Shown: positions 1 to 6,995 of the stretch, piece after piece
How the letters are laid out: the number at the start of each line of letters is the position of its first letter
Numbering within the stretch: the first letter of the stretch is position 1
Assembly (NCBI GenBank): GCA_900764225.1
Contig: CAAFNG010000429.1
Span: 1 to 12,801, forward strand
DNA length: 12,801 nt
Direction: 5' to 3'
Source of the DNA: Lachnospiraceae bacterium
Lineage (GTDB): Bacteria; Bacillota; Clostridia; Lachnospirales; Lachnospiraceae
The notes under the pieces: model-generated
What the model was told of the DNA's origin: nothing
Databases searched by the model: none
The model's input: only the letters and a program-made list of their open reading frames with translations
Made by a program: the position numbers and the translations under genes

Positions 1-1954
1 TCAGCCATCCCTGCGACTGGGAAAAGATACCGGCATTTTCTTTTGTACCAGGATTGTAAATCACAGCCAGTGCTCCGTCAAATGCATGCAGGTGATATGG
101 TGGATCCATCAGAATCGCTCCATACTCTGTGTTTAACCGCTTTCTTACATTTTCCATGGAAAGTTCTGCCTGCTGCTTTGTTGCCAGTCCACTGATCACA
201 GCCCAGCTCTGTGGATTCAGCCACATATTTGCCTCCGGGTCAGTTCTCTTTCCGATAACCTCTCCCCGCTCCGTAAACCCACGGATAAAACGATCTTCAT
301 TCCAACAGAGTTCCTGGATCAATTTTCCAAGCTGCTCTTGTTTTTCTTCCAGGTATTTTATATATTTTTCATCTTTTTTGTACTTTGCAAACTCTTTCAG
401 GATAGTCATTGCATAATAGAACTGTAATGCAACGAAAGTAGATTCCCCATCCTTTCCAAGTCTCAGACAATCATTCCAGTCTGCATAAAGTCCGGCCGGC
501 ATTCCATGTCTGCCAAGATGGTTCATGGAGAAGTCAATAGCTCTTTTCAGATGCTCGTATACAGTTCCTTCATCCTTGTTTGCAAACGGGATCACTTCAT
601 CGATGAATGCAAAATTTCCTGTCTCTGAAATATATTTGTATACAGTAGGGAACAGCCAGAGTGCATCATCTGCGCGGTATGCCGGATGACCGGTTTCCTG
701 TACATAGGATGCATCATCCGGTGTATCCTCATGTCCCGGATTATGTGTGAATTTCACAAGTGGAAGACCGCCGCCGTTATCTACCTGTGCTGACAGCATG
801 AAACGGATCTTATCCAGTGCCATTTTGGGTGCAAGATGGATCACACCCTGGATATCCTGTACAGTATCACGGTATCCATATCCGTTACGAAGTCCGCAAT
901 AAGTAAAAGATGCTGCACGTGACCAGATAAATGTCATAAAACAGTTATATGCGTTCCATGTATTGATCATGGTATCGAATTCCGGACTTGGTGTTCTGAT
1001 CTGAAAATGTGCAAGCTGTCCGTGCCAGTAACTGATCAGTTCTTCAAGCTCCACCGCGCATGTTTTTTCACAGTCTGCATAATGTGCTATAATCTCCGCT
1101 GCTTCATTATCCTCCTTCATTCCTGCCAGAAAAGCCATTTCCCGACTTTCTCCCGGTTCCAGAGTAATTACAGCTGAAAGAGCTCCACAGCTGTTTTCAT
1201 TATAATTTCCCTCATTACATAATACACCGGCTTCAACCCCTGCCGGATTGTTGTATCCGTGATATCTTCCAAGGAATTTTTCCCTGTCACCACACCAAGA
1301 AGAAACTTTCTCTCCAGCCAGGCCGAAGAATCGGTTGAACACGTTCTTGTTATCAACCTCTTCCCCATCCTTAAGGCCGTCCAGATTCGCATGGATCATC
1401 TGACGTACACGATCTCCACAGAATACTGTTCTTGTAATATACTGGGAATACTGCAGATTCACCTGATCCTGTTCATAATTGCTGTTATTTGTAAACTCTG
1501 CATATCCAGTCACACTGATCTCACGTTTTCTGTCTGAGCAGTTGGTAACTTTCAGATTCCATACCTCATAGGACTGCCCAAGCGGTACATAGTATCTCAC
1601 CTCTGAATGTATCTCGCTGTAATCTGCCATCATTTTAGTATAGGCTGTGCCATGATGACATTCACTTTTATACTCACTGAGATCTTTGCCAACCGGCTGC
1701 CAGGATGCTGACCAATAATCTTTTGTGTCATTATCCCTGAGATAAATATATCTTCCCGGCTGATCAAACTGATTAAAAATATATCTCAGGATTCTGCCGT
1801 TCGCCCCGGATTTTGCAAAGCTGTATCCCCCTGCATTATTGGAAACGATTGCTCCGTATTCCGGCGATCCCAAATAATTCACCCACGGAGCAGGTGTGTC
1901 CGGCCTAGTAATCACATATTCCTTTTTTTCTTCATCAAAATACCCATATCTCAT
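1..1954 (-). CDS. GH94 disaccharide phosphorylase (cellobiose/chitobiose phosphorylase type), partial
   Basis: A glycoside hydrolase family 94 phosphorylase, which cleaves a beta-linked disaccharide with inorganic phosphate to give a sugar 1-phosphate; cytoplasmic, no signal peptide. The ATG at 1954 follows an AGGAG ribosome binding site. The frame stays open for 651 codons to the window edge, so the last part (family members are about 800 aa) is missing. The N-terminus MRYGYFD..KEYVITRPDTPAPWVNYLG is the classic GH94 start. The SWQPVG segment, YGYRDTVQD and the ADWNDCLRLG motif follow; Asp492 of ADWND matches the general acid known for this family (near residue 490). The visible end, KENAGIFSQSQGW, resembles the family KENGAIF..PW block. 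By eye it resembles both cellobiose and N,N'-diacetylchitobiose phosphorylases, so the exact sugar is not resolved. It lies 145 nt after the VWA gene with no clear terminator between, so it may have its own promoter or receive read-through. Confidence 0.9.
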   Translation of the reverse strand, partial: MRYGYFDEEKKEYVITRPDTPAPWVNYLGSPEYGAIVSNNAGGYSFAKSGANGRILRYIFNQFDQPGRYIYLRDNDTKDYWSASWQPVGKDLSEYKSECHHGTAYTKMMADYSEIHSEVRYYVPLGQSYEVWNLKVTNCSDRKREISVTGYAEFTNNSNYEQDQVNLQYSQYITRTVFCGDRVRQMIHANLDGLKDGEEVDNKNVFNRFFGLAGEKVSSWCGDREKFLGRYHGYNNPAGVEAGVLCNEGNYNENSCGALSAVITLEPGESREMAFLAGMKEDNEAAEIIAHYADCEKTCAVELEELISYWHGQLAHFQIRTPSPEFDTMINTWNAYNCFMTFIWSRAASFTYCGLRNGYGYRDTVQDIQGVIHLAPKMALDKIRFMLSAQVDNGGGLPLVKFTHNPGHEDTPDDASYVQETGHPAYRADDALWLFPTVYKYISETGNFAFIDEVIPFANKDEGTVYEHLKRAIDFSMNHLGRHGMPAGLYADWNDCLRLGKDGESTFVALQFYYAMTILKEFAKYKKDEKYIKYLEEKQEQLGKLIQELCWNEDRFIRGFTERGEVIGKRTDPEANMWLNPQSWAVISGLATKQQAELSMENVRKRLNTEYGAILMDPPYHLHAFDGALAVIYNPGTKENAGIFSQSQGWL

Positions 1955-1985
1955 GCCATGCAATCTCCTGTTCTGTATATTTTCC

Positions 1986-2005
1986 GTAACATTGTCTGTT
2001 GTTAC
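1986..2005. promoter_or_regulatory. Gapped inverted repeat upstream of the GH94 gene, possible operator
   Basis: GTAACA, 8 nt spacer, TGTTAC: a perfect 6-bp inverted repeat 31 nt upstream of the GH94 start codon. A TATAGT box lies about 20 bp further upstream but I see no good -35 partner. The position suits a repressor operator, but the identity of any regulator is unknown and 6-bp arms can occur by chance. Confidence 0.25.
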
Positions 2006-2099
2006 CTATTTTCTACACTATAACTGATATGCAGATAGCAATATACAAAATAAAAGATTAAAATATCAGATTCATGACATAAGATACGAACATAATTCT

Positions 2100-3452
2100 T
2101 TACAATTCTTCCTCCGTGATCACCAGCTTCATGGCCCAGGCCGGGATATCCACATCCTCAGACTCCTGCTCCATAAATATAAATGCGGTGCGAAACGGTG
2201 GCATCTTTGCCGGGAAAATCCCGTATCCGTCTGTAAAATACACCAGACCCTTAAGATTTTCAAACTCACGTTTTTCCATCAGCTCTTCCACATAAGCAAA
2301 AGCCGGACGGAAATCTGTACCTCCATCACCGTAAAGTTCCAGACTGTTCATATACTCCTGCAATTCCTCTGCACCGGTGATCTTTACATCCGAATGCACC
2401 TTCTCATCACACTGGATAATGTGTATATTTACCTTCTGGAAAAAATTCCCGCTGTCACTTAAGATCCCATAGGTTTCCTCCAGAAATCTCTGTACCAGTT
2501 CTCCTGAACAGGACATGGAAGTATCGATCACAATGACAAATTCCGAAACTTTTTTCACTTCTCTGGTTTCCAGGGGTTCGATCAGCGGCATATTCCCGTA
2601 AAGGGAAAGCCCGTAGGTATAAAAATTATAATCAAAGCTGTCCGGATCTACAGTCAATTCTTCCCGAAATACTGCAAACTTCCGCAGAAATTCCCGATAA
2701 TCATATCGTTCCCGGTTCTCTATTTTCAGCTGGTCCAGAAAATCTCCGTCCTGCGCTCCTGCCTCCCTGGAAAAGGTCTCCAGATCTGTCTCGATCCCAT
2801 CGCTGATATCTCCCCATTTTTTACTCATCAGAGGATTGGGTTTCCGGTCGGGCTGCTGGTTTGCCCAGTATTTATGGTCGTCCACGTAGAACTCTTTTTC
2901 AAGCTGTGCCAGTTCTTTTTCCTTCAGAAATTCTTCTTTCAGAATCTTGTAGATTCTCTCTGCATTCAGCGTCTTCTTTTCCTTTTCCAGAAGACGGTAG
3001 GTTTCCCTCCGGAGAAGACTTCTGGAATATCGGACTGAGCGGTGGTAGATCCCGTCGATCATATGCTCCACTGCAATATCGCAGCTTAAATTCCACAGAC
3101 GCTTCTCTGTTCCCGGCTTCCCGAAGTGCCGGAAAATGCAGTGAAATACCATGTGGAGATATCCTCGGTTCACAAGAATCCTGTTTTCTTTATAAAGCCC
3201 GCCAAGCTGCGCCGGATGGAAGTATATCACAGCCCCGTCTGTTCCAAATGGACTGACCGAACCATCCATCCGATAAATAAAGCTGCTCAGCGCCACGTCC
3301 AGAAAACGCATGCCAAGATACAGCTCGTCTCTTGCTGCCTGAAAAATGCTGCTGCCGATGTCCTGGAGACGCTGGGCTGCATCCTGGGAGTTGGATTCCT
3401 GACCGGTCAGGAAATTATTTTTATTGTTTTCAATTGTTTCTATGTCACTCAT
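2100..3452 (-). CDS. DUF2201-like VWA domain protein with degenerate metallopeptidase motif
   Basis: A 450-aa soluble protein of the COG3864 type: an N-terminal putative metallopeptidase domain (about residues 30-140), a charged middle, and a C-terminal von Willebrand A-like domain (about 300-450). The VWA metal site (MIDAS) is complete: DTSMS at 310-314, the Thr of GGTDF at 379 and the Asp of FTDGYG at 408. In the N-terminal domain His100, His104 and His109 (HMVFH then H) and Asp125 stand where these proteins carry an HExxH-type zinc site, but the Glu is replaced by Met, so hydrolysis is doubtful. Its ATG overlaps the stop of the LRR gene (ATGA), indicating translational coupling. In other bacteria such proteins are commonly encoded next to a MoxR-type AAA ATPase; none is present. 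The biological role is unknown; the VWA domain suggests metal-dependent protein binding or complex assembly. Confidence 0.85.
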   Translation of the reverse strand: MSDIETIENNKNNFLTGQESNSQDAAQRLQDIGSSIFQAARDELYLGMRFLDVALSSFIYRMDGSVSPFGTDGAVIYFHPAQLGGLYKENRILVNRGYLHMVFHCIFRHFGKPGTEKRLWNLSCDIAVEHMIDGIYHRSVRYSRSLLRRETYRLLEKEKKTLNAERIYKILKEEFLKEKELAQLEKEFYVDDHKYWANQQPDRKPNPLMSKKWGDISDGIETDLETFSREAGAQDGDFLDQLKIENRERYDYREFLRKFAVFREELTVDPDSFDYNFYTYGLSLYGNMPLIEPLETREVKKVSEFVIVIDTSMSCSGELVQRFLEETYGILSDSGNFFQKVNIHIIQCDEKVHSDVKITGAEELQEYMNSLELYGDGGTDFRPAFAYVEELMEKREFENLKGLVYFTDGYGIFPAKMPPFRTAFIFMEQESEDVDIPAWAMKLVITEEEL

Positions 3453-4459
3453 AACTGAAACTTCTTTCTCCTTTTAACAGGGCACCCCTCATTTTCCTTC
3501 TCCCCGGCCACCTTCTGTTCTTCCTCAATCATCCTGCTTCGCTCATTCATCAGAAACGCCGAAATCTCCATATCTTTCTTACTGGAAGCCACATCAATAC
3601 TATGTTCCAGGCCCTCTCTGTTCCAGAGCTTTTCCCGGGAAAGCAGCTCCAGACCATTTAAGTTTCCGCTCTCCACCAGATATTCACCGATGTCATTAAG
3701 ATTTCCCCGGATATAATCCTCATACTGCTTCTTCGCCCTTTCGCCAAGCTGCCACGGATAACGAAGCCGCCCGAAGCTCATATCCACCAAAACTTCCAGC
3801 TTATCCATCACCACTGCCATGTCAAACAGGCTGTCATACTCTGCGAAATCCAGTTCCTTATTATAGAAGCATTGCCTGTAATTGGTTCCAGAGCCATGAT
3901 ACTCCGTAAACAAAATTCTCGCAGGCGTGTTCTCCACCGCCTCATCGTAATGCTCCGGAAAAACCATATGCGCACGTTTTCCACTTGCCTCGCCGTTTTC
4001 ATACAGAAAATCCACATCGATCTTCTGCCACAGTTCCCCAAGGATTTCCTTTGCACAGGATTTGATTCCCTTTTTCTGATGGATCACAAGCTCCTTCAGC
4101 CCGCTGCAGCCCGTAAACGCCCCGGTTCCCACCTGCATCAGCGTATCCGAAAATTCCAGCCGTTCCAGTTTTTTGCACCCATAAAAAATATATCTTCCAA
4201 TTTCCTTCAGTGCATCGGGAAAAACGATCTCCTGCACTTCCTCTCCGGCAAGAAGTCGTTCCTCTCCGAACGAAACAGCGTCTTCGCTCTCCCAGACTTC
4301 CGCCTCTTCCTCGTCGTCCTTATGTGCGGAAAACGCATAAGGTGCCGCACTGACTACCAAAATGCCGTTGATCTCTTCCGGCAGCACCACCCGGCTGTCT
4401 GTTCCGTAACAACGGATAATTTCTATTGTATTATTTTTGACTCTGTAATGTATTTTCAT
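3449..4459 (-). CDS. BspA-type leucine-rich-repeat protein, first gene of the LRR-VWA operon
   Basis: A 336-aa protein without signal peptide or membrane segment, so probably cytoplasmic. Residues about 1-130 show degenerate LRR_5/BspA-like repeats: VVLPEEING, EIVFPDALKEIGRYIFYGCKKLERLEFSDTL and the GAFTGCSGLKELVI unit. An acidic insert (DDEEEAEVWESED) interrupts them near residues 48-60. The middle (about 180-270) matches nothing I recognise. The segment near 275-310 (LVESGNLNGLELLS...DVASSKKDMEISAFLM) has an ankyrin-like helical look. The C-terminus is basic (KRRKKFQL). GGAG lies 4 nt before the ATG. Its stop overlaps the VWA start by 4 nt, so the two proteins probably act together, perhaps with the LRR as recognition partner; that role is inference. 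Confidence 0.75.
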   Translation of the reverse strand: MKIHYRVKNNTIEIIRCYGTDSRVVLPEEINGILVVSAAPYAFSAHKDDEEEAEVWESEDAVSFGEERLLAGEEVQEIVFPDALKEIGRYIFYGCKKLERLEFSDTLMQVGTGAFTGCSGLKELVIHQKKGIKSCAKEILGELWQKIDVDFLYENGEASGKRAHMVFPEHYDEAVENTPARILFTEYHGSGTNYRQCFYNKELDFAEYDSLFDMAVVMDKLEVLVDMSFGRLRYPWQLGERAKKQYEDYIRGNLNDIGEYLVESGNLNGLELLSREKLWNREGLEHSIDVASSKKDMEISAFLMNERSRMIEEEQKVAGEKENEGCPVKRRKKFQL

Positions 4460-4571
4460 AATTCTCCATCATACCGAGAAACAGATATCCGAAATCCATT
4501 TCCCGTTTTTATTCTTCAGGAATCATCTCATCTACTGCTAATCCTGATCTTCTATAGCACATCTGCATCTC

Positions 4572-4600
4572 ATTGTAGTCTCATTATCCATTTCATGCAA
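4572..4600 (-). promoter_or_regulatory. Candidate promoter of the LRR-VWA operon
   Basis: On the minus strand TTGCAT (-35) is separated by exactly 17 nt from TACAAT (-10, five of six consensus bases). It sits about 113 nt upstream of the LRR start codon, implying a leader of roughly 100 nt. The gap 4460-4761 otherwise holds only the hairpin at 4637-4693; I see no gene in it. Confidence 0.45.
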
Positions 4601-4636
4601 GAAATTTTCCCACGGCCCCAAATTCTGTCTGATACA

Positions 4637-4693
4637 TAAAACAGCCCGCCGGATACACGATGATCTTTAATCATCTTATATCTGACAGGCTGT
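4637..4693 (-). terminator. Rho-independent terminator after the VOC gene
   Basis: Read on the minus strand: ACAGCC pairs with GGCTGT, a middle helix joins CAGATA with TATCCG (one mismatch), and an inner GATGAT/ATCATC helix closes the loop, followed by TTTTATG. It lies about 70 nt beyond the VOC stop codon and before the LRR promoter, so it should insulate the two units. The U-tract is short, so efficiency is uncertain. Confidence 0.55.
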
Positions 4694-4761
4694 ATGCAAC
4701 ACAAAACGAACCTCTGTATTGTACTCTGTTCCACACTCATGAACACAATTTCATTTACTTC

Positions 4762-5154
4762 TTATAAATACTGGCTGAACTCCACCTTCTCCTTATTCGG
4801 GCCTTCAATAGTAAAGAACTTCACGCCATTCTCCCAGAACGGAAGGAAATGCACCTCATCATTGGTGGTATTCAGTCCTGCTGCTGTCACCAGCTCGTGG
4901 ACTTTCTCAATATCCTTCACATCAATGGCAACATGATCGATAGCACCGGATTCCATTTTTGCTGCTTTATTCTCGTAAGTCTCGATCACAAGATTTTCAA
5001 GCTTCAGGAAAGCAACTGCCTCATTTGCAGCCTCGTTTACTGTTCGGAAAGCGACCTCAAAGCCCAGTGCTTCATAAAATTTAATAGTTGTCTCAATGTC
5101 ATTTGTCGGCACACCTACGTGCTGAACTCCATTCATCTGATCCTTTAAATTCAT
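4762..5154 (-). CDS. VOC (glyoxalase/bleomycin-resistance fold) family metalloprotein
   Basis: A 130-aa single-chain VOC protein, the fold of glyoxalase I, methylmalonyl-CoA epimerase and related metal enzymes. Two beta-alpha-beta-beta-beta modules are visible, starting at VQHVGVPTNDIE and AIDHVAIDVKDIE. The usual metal ligands can be assigned as His12, Glu58, His74 and Glu125. The frame opens further upstream at a GTG (5187), but that codon lies inside the right end of the IS element; the ATG at 5154, preceded by AAAGGATGGGG, is the better start. Before the IS arrived the gene lay about 46 nt behind the mannitol dehydrogenase-family gene, so it probably belonged to that operon and may handle a sugar-acid or aldehyde intermediate (inference). 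Promoter supply is now uncertain because the IS separates it from that operon. Confidence 0.8.
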   Translation of the reverse strand: MNLKDQMNGVQHVGVPTNDIETTIKFYEALGFEVAFRTVNEAANEAVAFLKLENLVIETYENKAAKMESGAIDHVAIDVKDIEKVHELVTAAGLNTTNDEVHFLPFWENGVKFFTIEGPNKEKVEFSQYL

Positions 5155-5173
5155 TTCAAAACCCCATCCTTTC

Positions 5174-5320
5174 TTGACACTCCCCACAGCTAAAGCAGGG
5201 GGATTCTTGCTTCTCCCACTACTGCATTGGCAAACACCTTACGGTACTGCAATGTCTTACACAGTGTCCACAAGCTATATTTATACTGTTCCCGTATGCC
5301 CTACGGTACAGTTTTTATCT
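5174..5320 (-). ncRNA. Omega-RNA (TnpB guide RNA) scaffold, 3' part, ending at the IS right end
   Basis: The 147 nt after the tnpB stop are non-coding and highly structured on the minus strand. The first hairpin has ACTGT/ACAGT outside CCGTA/TACGG. The second has CATTG/CAATG outside ACC-GTAA-GGT, with a GNRA-type loop. The third is the terminal CCCC/GGGG hairpin with an inner GCT/AGC pairing. In this family the guide RNA covers the 3' end of tnpB and the right end, and the flanking DNA after TCAA serves as guide; here it begins GAAAGGATGGGG. The 5' end of the RNA probably lies inside tnpB and cannot be fixed by eye. Confidence 0.6.
5182..5206 (-). repeat. IS right-end hairpin with GAAT guide
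   Basis: Minus strand: GAAT, then CCCC(C), a loop containing GCT/AGC, then GGGG; AGTG and TCAA follow. TnpA is expected to bind this imperfect hairpin, with GAAT recognising the TCAA cleavage site. The loop resembles that of the left-end hairpin (TGCTT.AG in both). Confidence 0.7.
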
Positions 5321-6418
5321 TTATGCAGGCTGCATCTGCAGTCCTTTTTTCAGAATATTGATACTTGCATTCGTATCCCGGTCATGAACCGCATGGCATT
5401 TGGGACACTCCCAGATACGAATGCCCAGATTTTTTATCCGTGGATTTCTGTAGCCACAACAGCTGCAGGTCTGACTGCTCGGATACATCGTTGGTACTCT
5501 GTGAATTTCATTTCCATACCAGCCAGCTTTATATTCCAGCATTTCAAAAAATTTTGCCCAGGAAACACTCGCTATCGATTTTGACAGTTTATGATTCCGG
5601 ATCATCCCCTTAACATTCAGATCTTCAATACAGATGGTTTGGTTTTCACGCACCAGCATCGTTGACTGTTTCTGCAGGAAATCATTCCGCTGATTGGTTA
5701 CTTTCTCATACACTCTTGCCACCCTGATCCGCTGCTTCTCGCGGTTATAGGAATCTTTTTGTTTTCGGGAAAGCCTGCGCTGTTCTCTTATGAGTTTTCG
5801 CATTGAGCGTTCCAGATATCTGGTATTTGATACCGTATTTCCATTACTGTCGGAGTAGAACGCTTTGATTCCGACATCAATCCCTATCGTTCCGCCAGCA
5901 TTTGAGCGTGGTTCCGGTTCAAAATCAACATTTAAAACCGCAAAATATTTTCCAGCCGGTGTGTGCTCAATGATCACGTGATTAATCTTTTCCACTTCCA
6001 TCGACTGCCGTATTTTAACAAATCCAAGTTTCGGAAGTTTGATATATCTTCCCACAATACGAATATTATCTTTTTGATTTACCGTTCTGTATGACTGGAA
6101 CCGGTTATGTTTACTTTTGAAGGTTGGATAGGAAGCTCGTTTCTGAAAGAAATTCACAAATCCCCGGTCGAGATCCCGCAAAGACTGCTGTAATGCAATG
6201 GAATCTGCTGCTTTCAGAAAGGCAAACTCCTCTTGCTTTTTCAGTTCAGTCAGCATGGCGGAAGTCTGGGAATAGCCGATCTTTTCCCCATTTTCATAGC
6301 CTTCCTTACGCATGGCAAGTCCCCGGTTGTAGATGAACCGGCAGCATCCCAGGGTCTGATGGATGAAGTTTTTCTGTTCTCTGTTCGGGTAGATTCTAAA
6401 TTTAATTCCTTTTTGCAT
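5321..6418 (-). CDS. tnpB: TnpB RNA-guided RuvC endonuclease of IS200/IS605 element
   Basis: A 365-aa TnpB, the RNA-guided DNA nuclease ancestral to Cas12. The N-terminal helix-turn-helix/wedge part (MQKGIKFRIYPNREQK...) is followed by the RuvC-like domain. Its catalytic triad appears intact: Asp181 in GTIGIDVGIKAF, Glu265 in CIEDLNVKG, and Asp348 in DRDTNAS. A zinc finger (C318xxC321, C338xxC341) lies between the last two. Length is normal and I see no frameshift. Its ATG overlaps the tnpA stop by 1 nt (TAATG), so translation is coupled. TnpB is not needed for transposition in this family; it is thought to cut donor or empty sites next to the TAM and so preserve the element. Confidence 0.93.
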   Translation of the reverse strand: MQKGIKFRIYPNREQKNFIHQTLGCCRFIYNRGLAMRKEGYENGEKIGYSQTSAMLTELKKQEEFAFLKAADSIALQQSLRDLDRGFVNFFQKRASYPTFKSKHNRFQSYRTVNQKDNIRIVGRYIKLPKLGFVKIRQSMEVEKINHVIIEHTPAGKYFAVLNVDFEPEPRSNAGGTIGIDVGIKAFYSDSNGNTVSNTRYLERSMRKLIREQRRLSRKQKDSYNREKQRIRVARVYEKVTNQRNDFLQKQSTMLVRENQTICIEDLNVKGMIRNHKLSKSIASVSWAKFFEMLEYKAGWYGNEIHRVPTMYPSSQTCSCCGYRNPRIKNLGIRIWECPKCHAVHDRDTNASINILKKGLQMQPA

Positions 6419-6840
6419 TATCCCATCTTATCCTTTTGTCTCTGCGATGTTTTCTGGTTTTCAATATACTGTTTTACTGTTTCCAGCGGAGCACCGCCCA
6501 CCGTCGATACAAAATAGCTGTTTGTCCAGAGAGTCGGCATTTTCGTTTTAAGATAGGGAAATTCCTGTCTTAAAATTCTGGACGTATAGCCTTTAAATGA
6601 CTTTACAGCTTTGTGGATGCCAAACTGAGGATCTACTTCCAAAAGCATATGAACATGGTCTGGCATGATCTCCATTTCCAGAATGTCTACAGAAAGATTT
6701 GCAGCATACTCTGTGAGCAGCTCCTTCAGCCGGACGTCCACACCATTAATTAATACTTTTCGTCTATACTTTGGACACCATACTACATGGTATTTACAGG
6801 AATAGACGACATTGTTGTTTGATTTATATGTTGTGTTCAT
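6418..6840 (-). CDS. tnpA: TnpA, Y1 HUH transposase of IS200/IS605 element
   Basis: A 140-aa single-domain Y1 transposase that cuts and rejoins single-stranded element ends. The HUH motif is HVH (His62, His64 in MPDHVHMLLEV) and the catalytic tyrosine is Tyr125 in TVKQYIENQ. The N-terminal YHVVWCPKYRRKVL strand is typical. Length agrees with the family (about 130-155 aa). No Shine-Dalgarno sequence precedes the ATG; instead a perfect TATAAT box ends 6 nt before it, predicting a leaderless or nearly leaderless mRNA. All motifs are intact, so the element may be active. Confidence 0.93.
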   Translation of the reverse strand: MNTTYKSNNNVVYSCKYHVVWCPKYRRKVLINGVDVRLKELLTEYAANLSVDILEMEIMPDHVHMLLEVDPQFGIHKAVKSFKGYTSRILRQEFPYLKTKMPTLWTNSYFVSTVGGAPLETVKQYIENQKTSQRQKDKMG

Positions 6841-6846
6841 ATTTGT

Positions 6847-6875
6847 ATTATACTATAGTTCATTAGTTAATACAA
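6847..6875 (-). promoter_or_regulatory. Promoter of tnpA-tnpB, positioned for a leaderless transcript
   Basis: Minus strand TTGTAT, 17 nt, TATAAT. The -10 is a perfect consensus and only ACAAAT separates it from the tnpA ATG, placing the predicted start of transcription on the start codon itself. Confidence 0.6.
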
Positions 6876-6920
6876 TTACTATTTTGTCCATCTTCAATTA
6901 CTTGCATAAATTCGATGGAT

Positions 6921-6963
6921 GCGTCTTATATCCCCATAACTGAAGCAAGGGGTTTTACGACGC
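6921..6963 (-). repeat. IS left-end hairpin
   Basis: Minus strand: GCGTC pairs with GACGC outside, and CCCC with GGGG inside (6932-6952). TAAA precedes the inner stem and may act as the left guide for the TTTA(T) cleavage site 16 nt away. The region 6841-6968 carries only this hairpin and the tnpA promoter. Confidence 0.65.
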
Positions 6964-6995
6964 ATTGGATAAACTGTTCTCGTAACCCTGATGTT

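Larger units (their letters stand above)
5174..6968 (-). mobile_element. Complete IS200/IS605-family element (IS608-like ends) with tnpA and tnpB
   Basis: The element contains tnpA and tnpB in the same direction with subterminal hairpins at both ends and no terminal inverted repeats or target duplication, as expected for single-strand Y1 transposons. Right end, minus strand: GAAT immediately before a CCCC/GGGG hairpin and TCAA 4 nt after it, the same guide and cleavage tetranucleotides known for IS608. Left end: a hairpin at 6921-6963, 16 nt inside a TTTAT motif (6969-6973) that I take as the target/TAM; TAAA near the hairpin foot can pair with TTTA. On this reading the element is 1795 bp. 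The right boundary is better supported than the left. Confidence 0.85.

Noticed and set aside
3872..4639. A 255-codon plus-strand open frame opposite the LRR gene.
   Set aside because: It runs antisense to the LRR gene and its promoter, shows no recognisable domain, and has no ribosome binding site.
4500..4640. Short minus-strand peptides upstream of the LRR gene (for example one ending RRSGLAVDEMIPEE) as the tail of a lost upstream gene such as a MoxR ATPase.
   Set aside because: The open stretches are short, interrupted by stops and carry no recognisable motif.
5155..5187. N-terminal extension of the VOC protein from a GTG at 5187.
   Set aside because: The codon and the first residues (GSVK) come from the IS right end, and the downstream ATG has its own ribosome binding site.
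6981..6984. TTAC (minus strand) as the left IS cleavage site, as in IS608.
   Set aside because: It lies 31 nt from the left hairpin foot; TTTAT at 16 nt fits better and can pair with TAAA at the hairpin. It remains a second choice.
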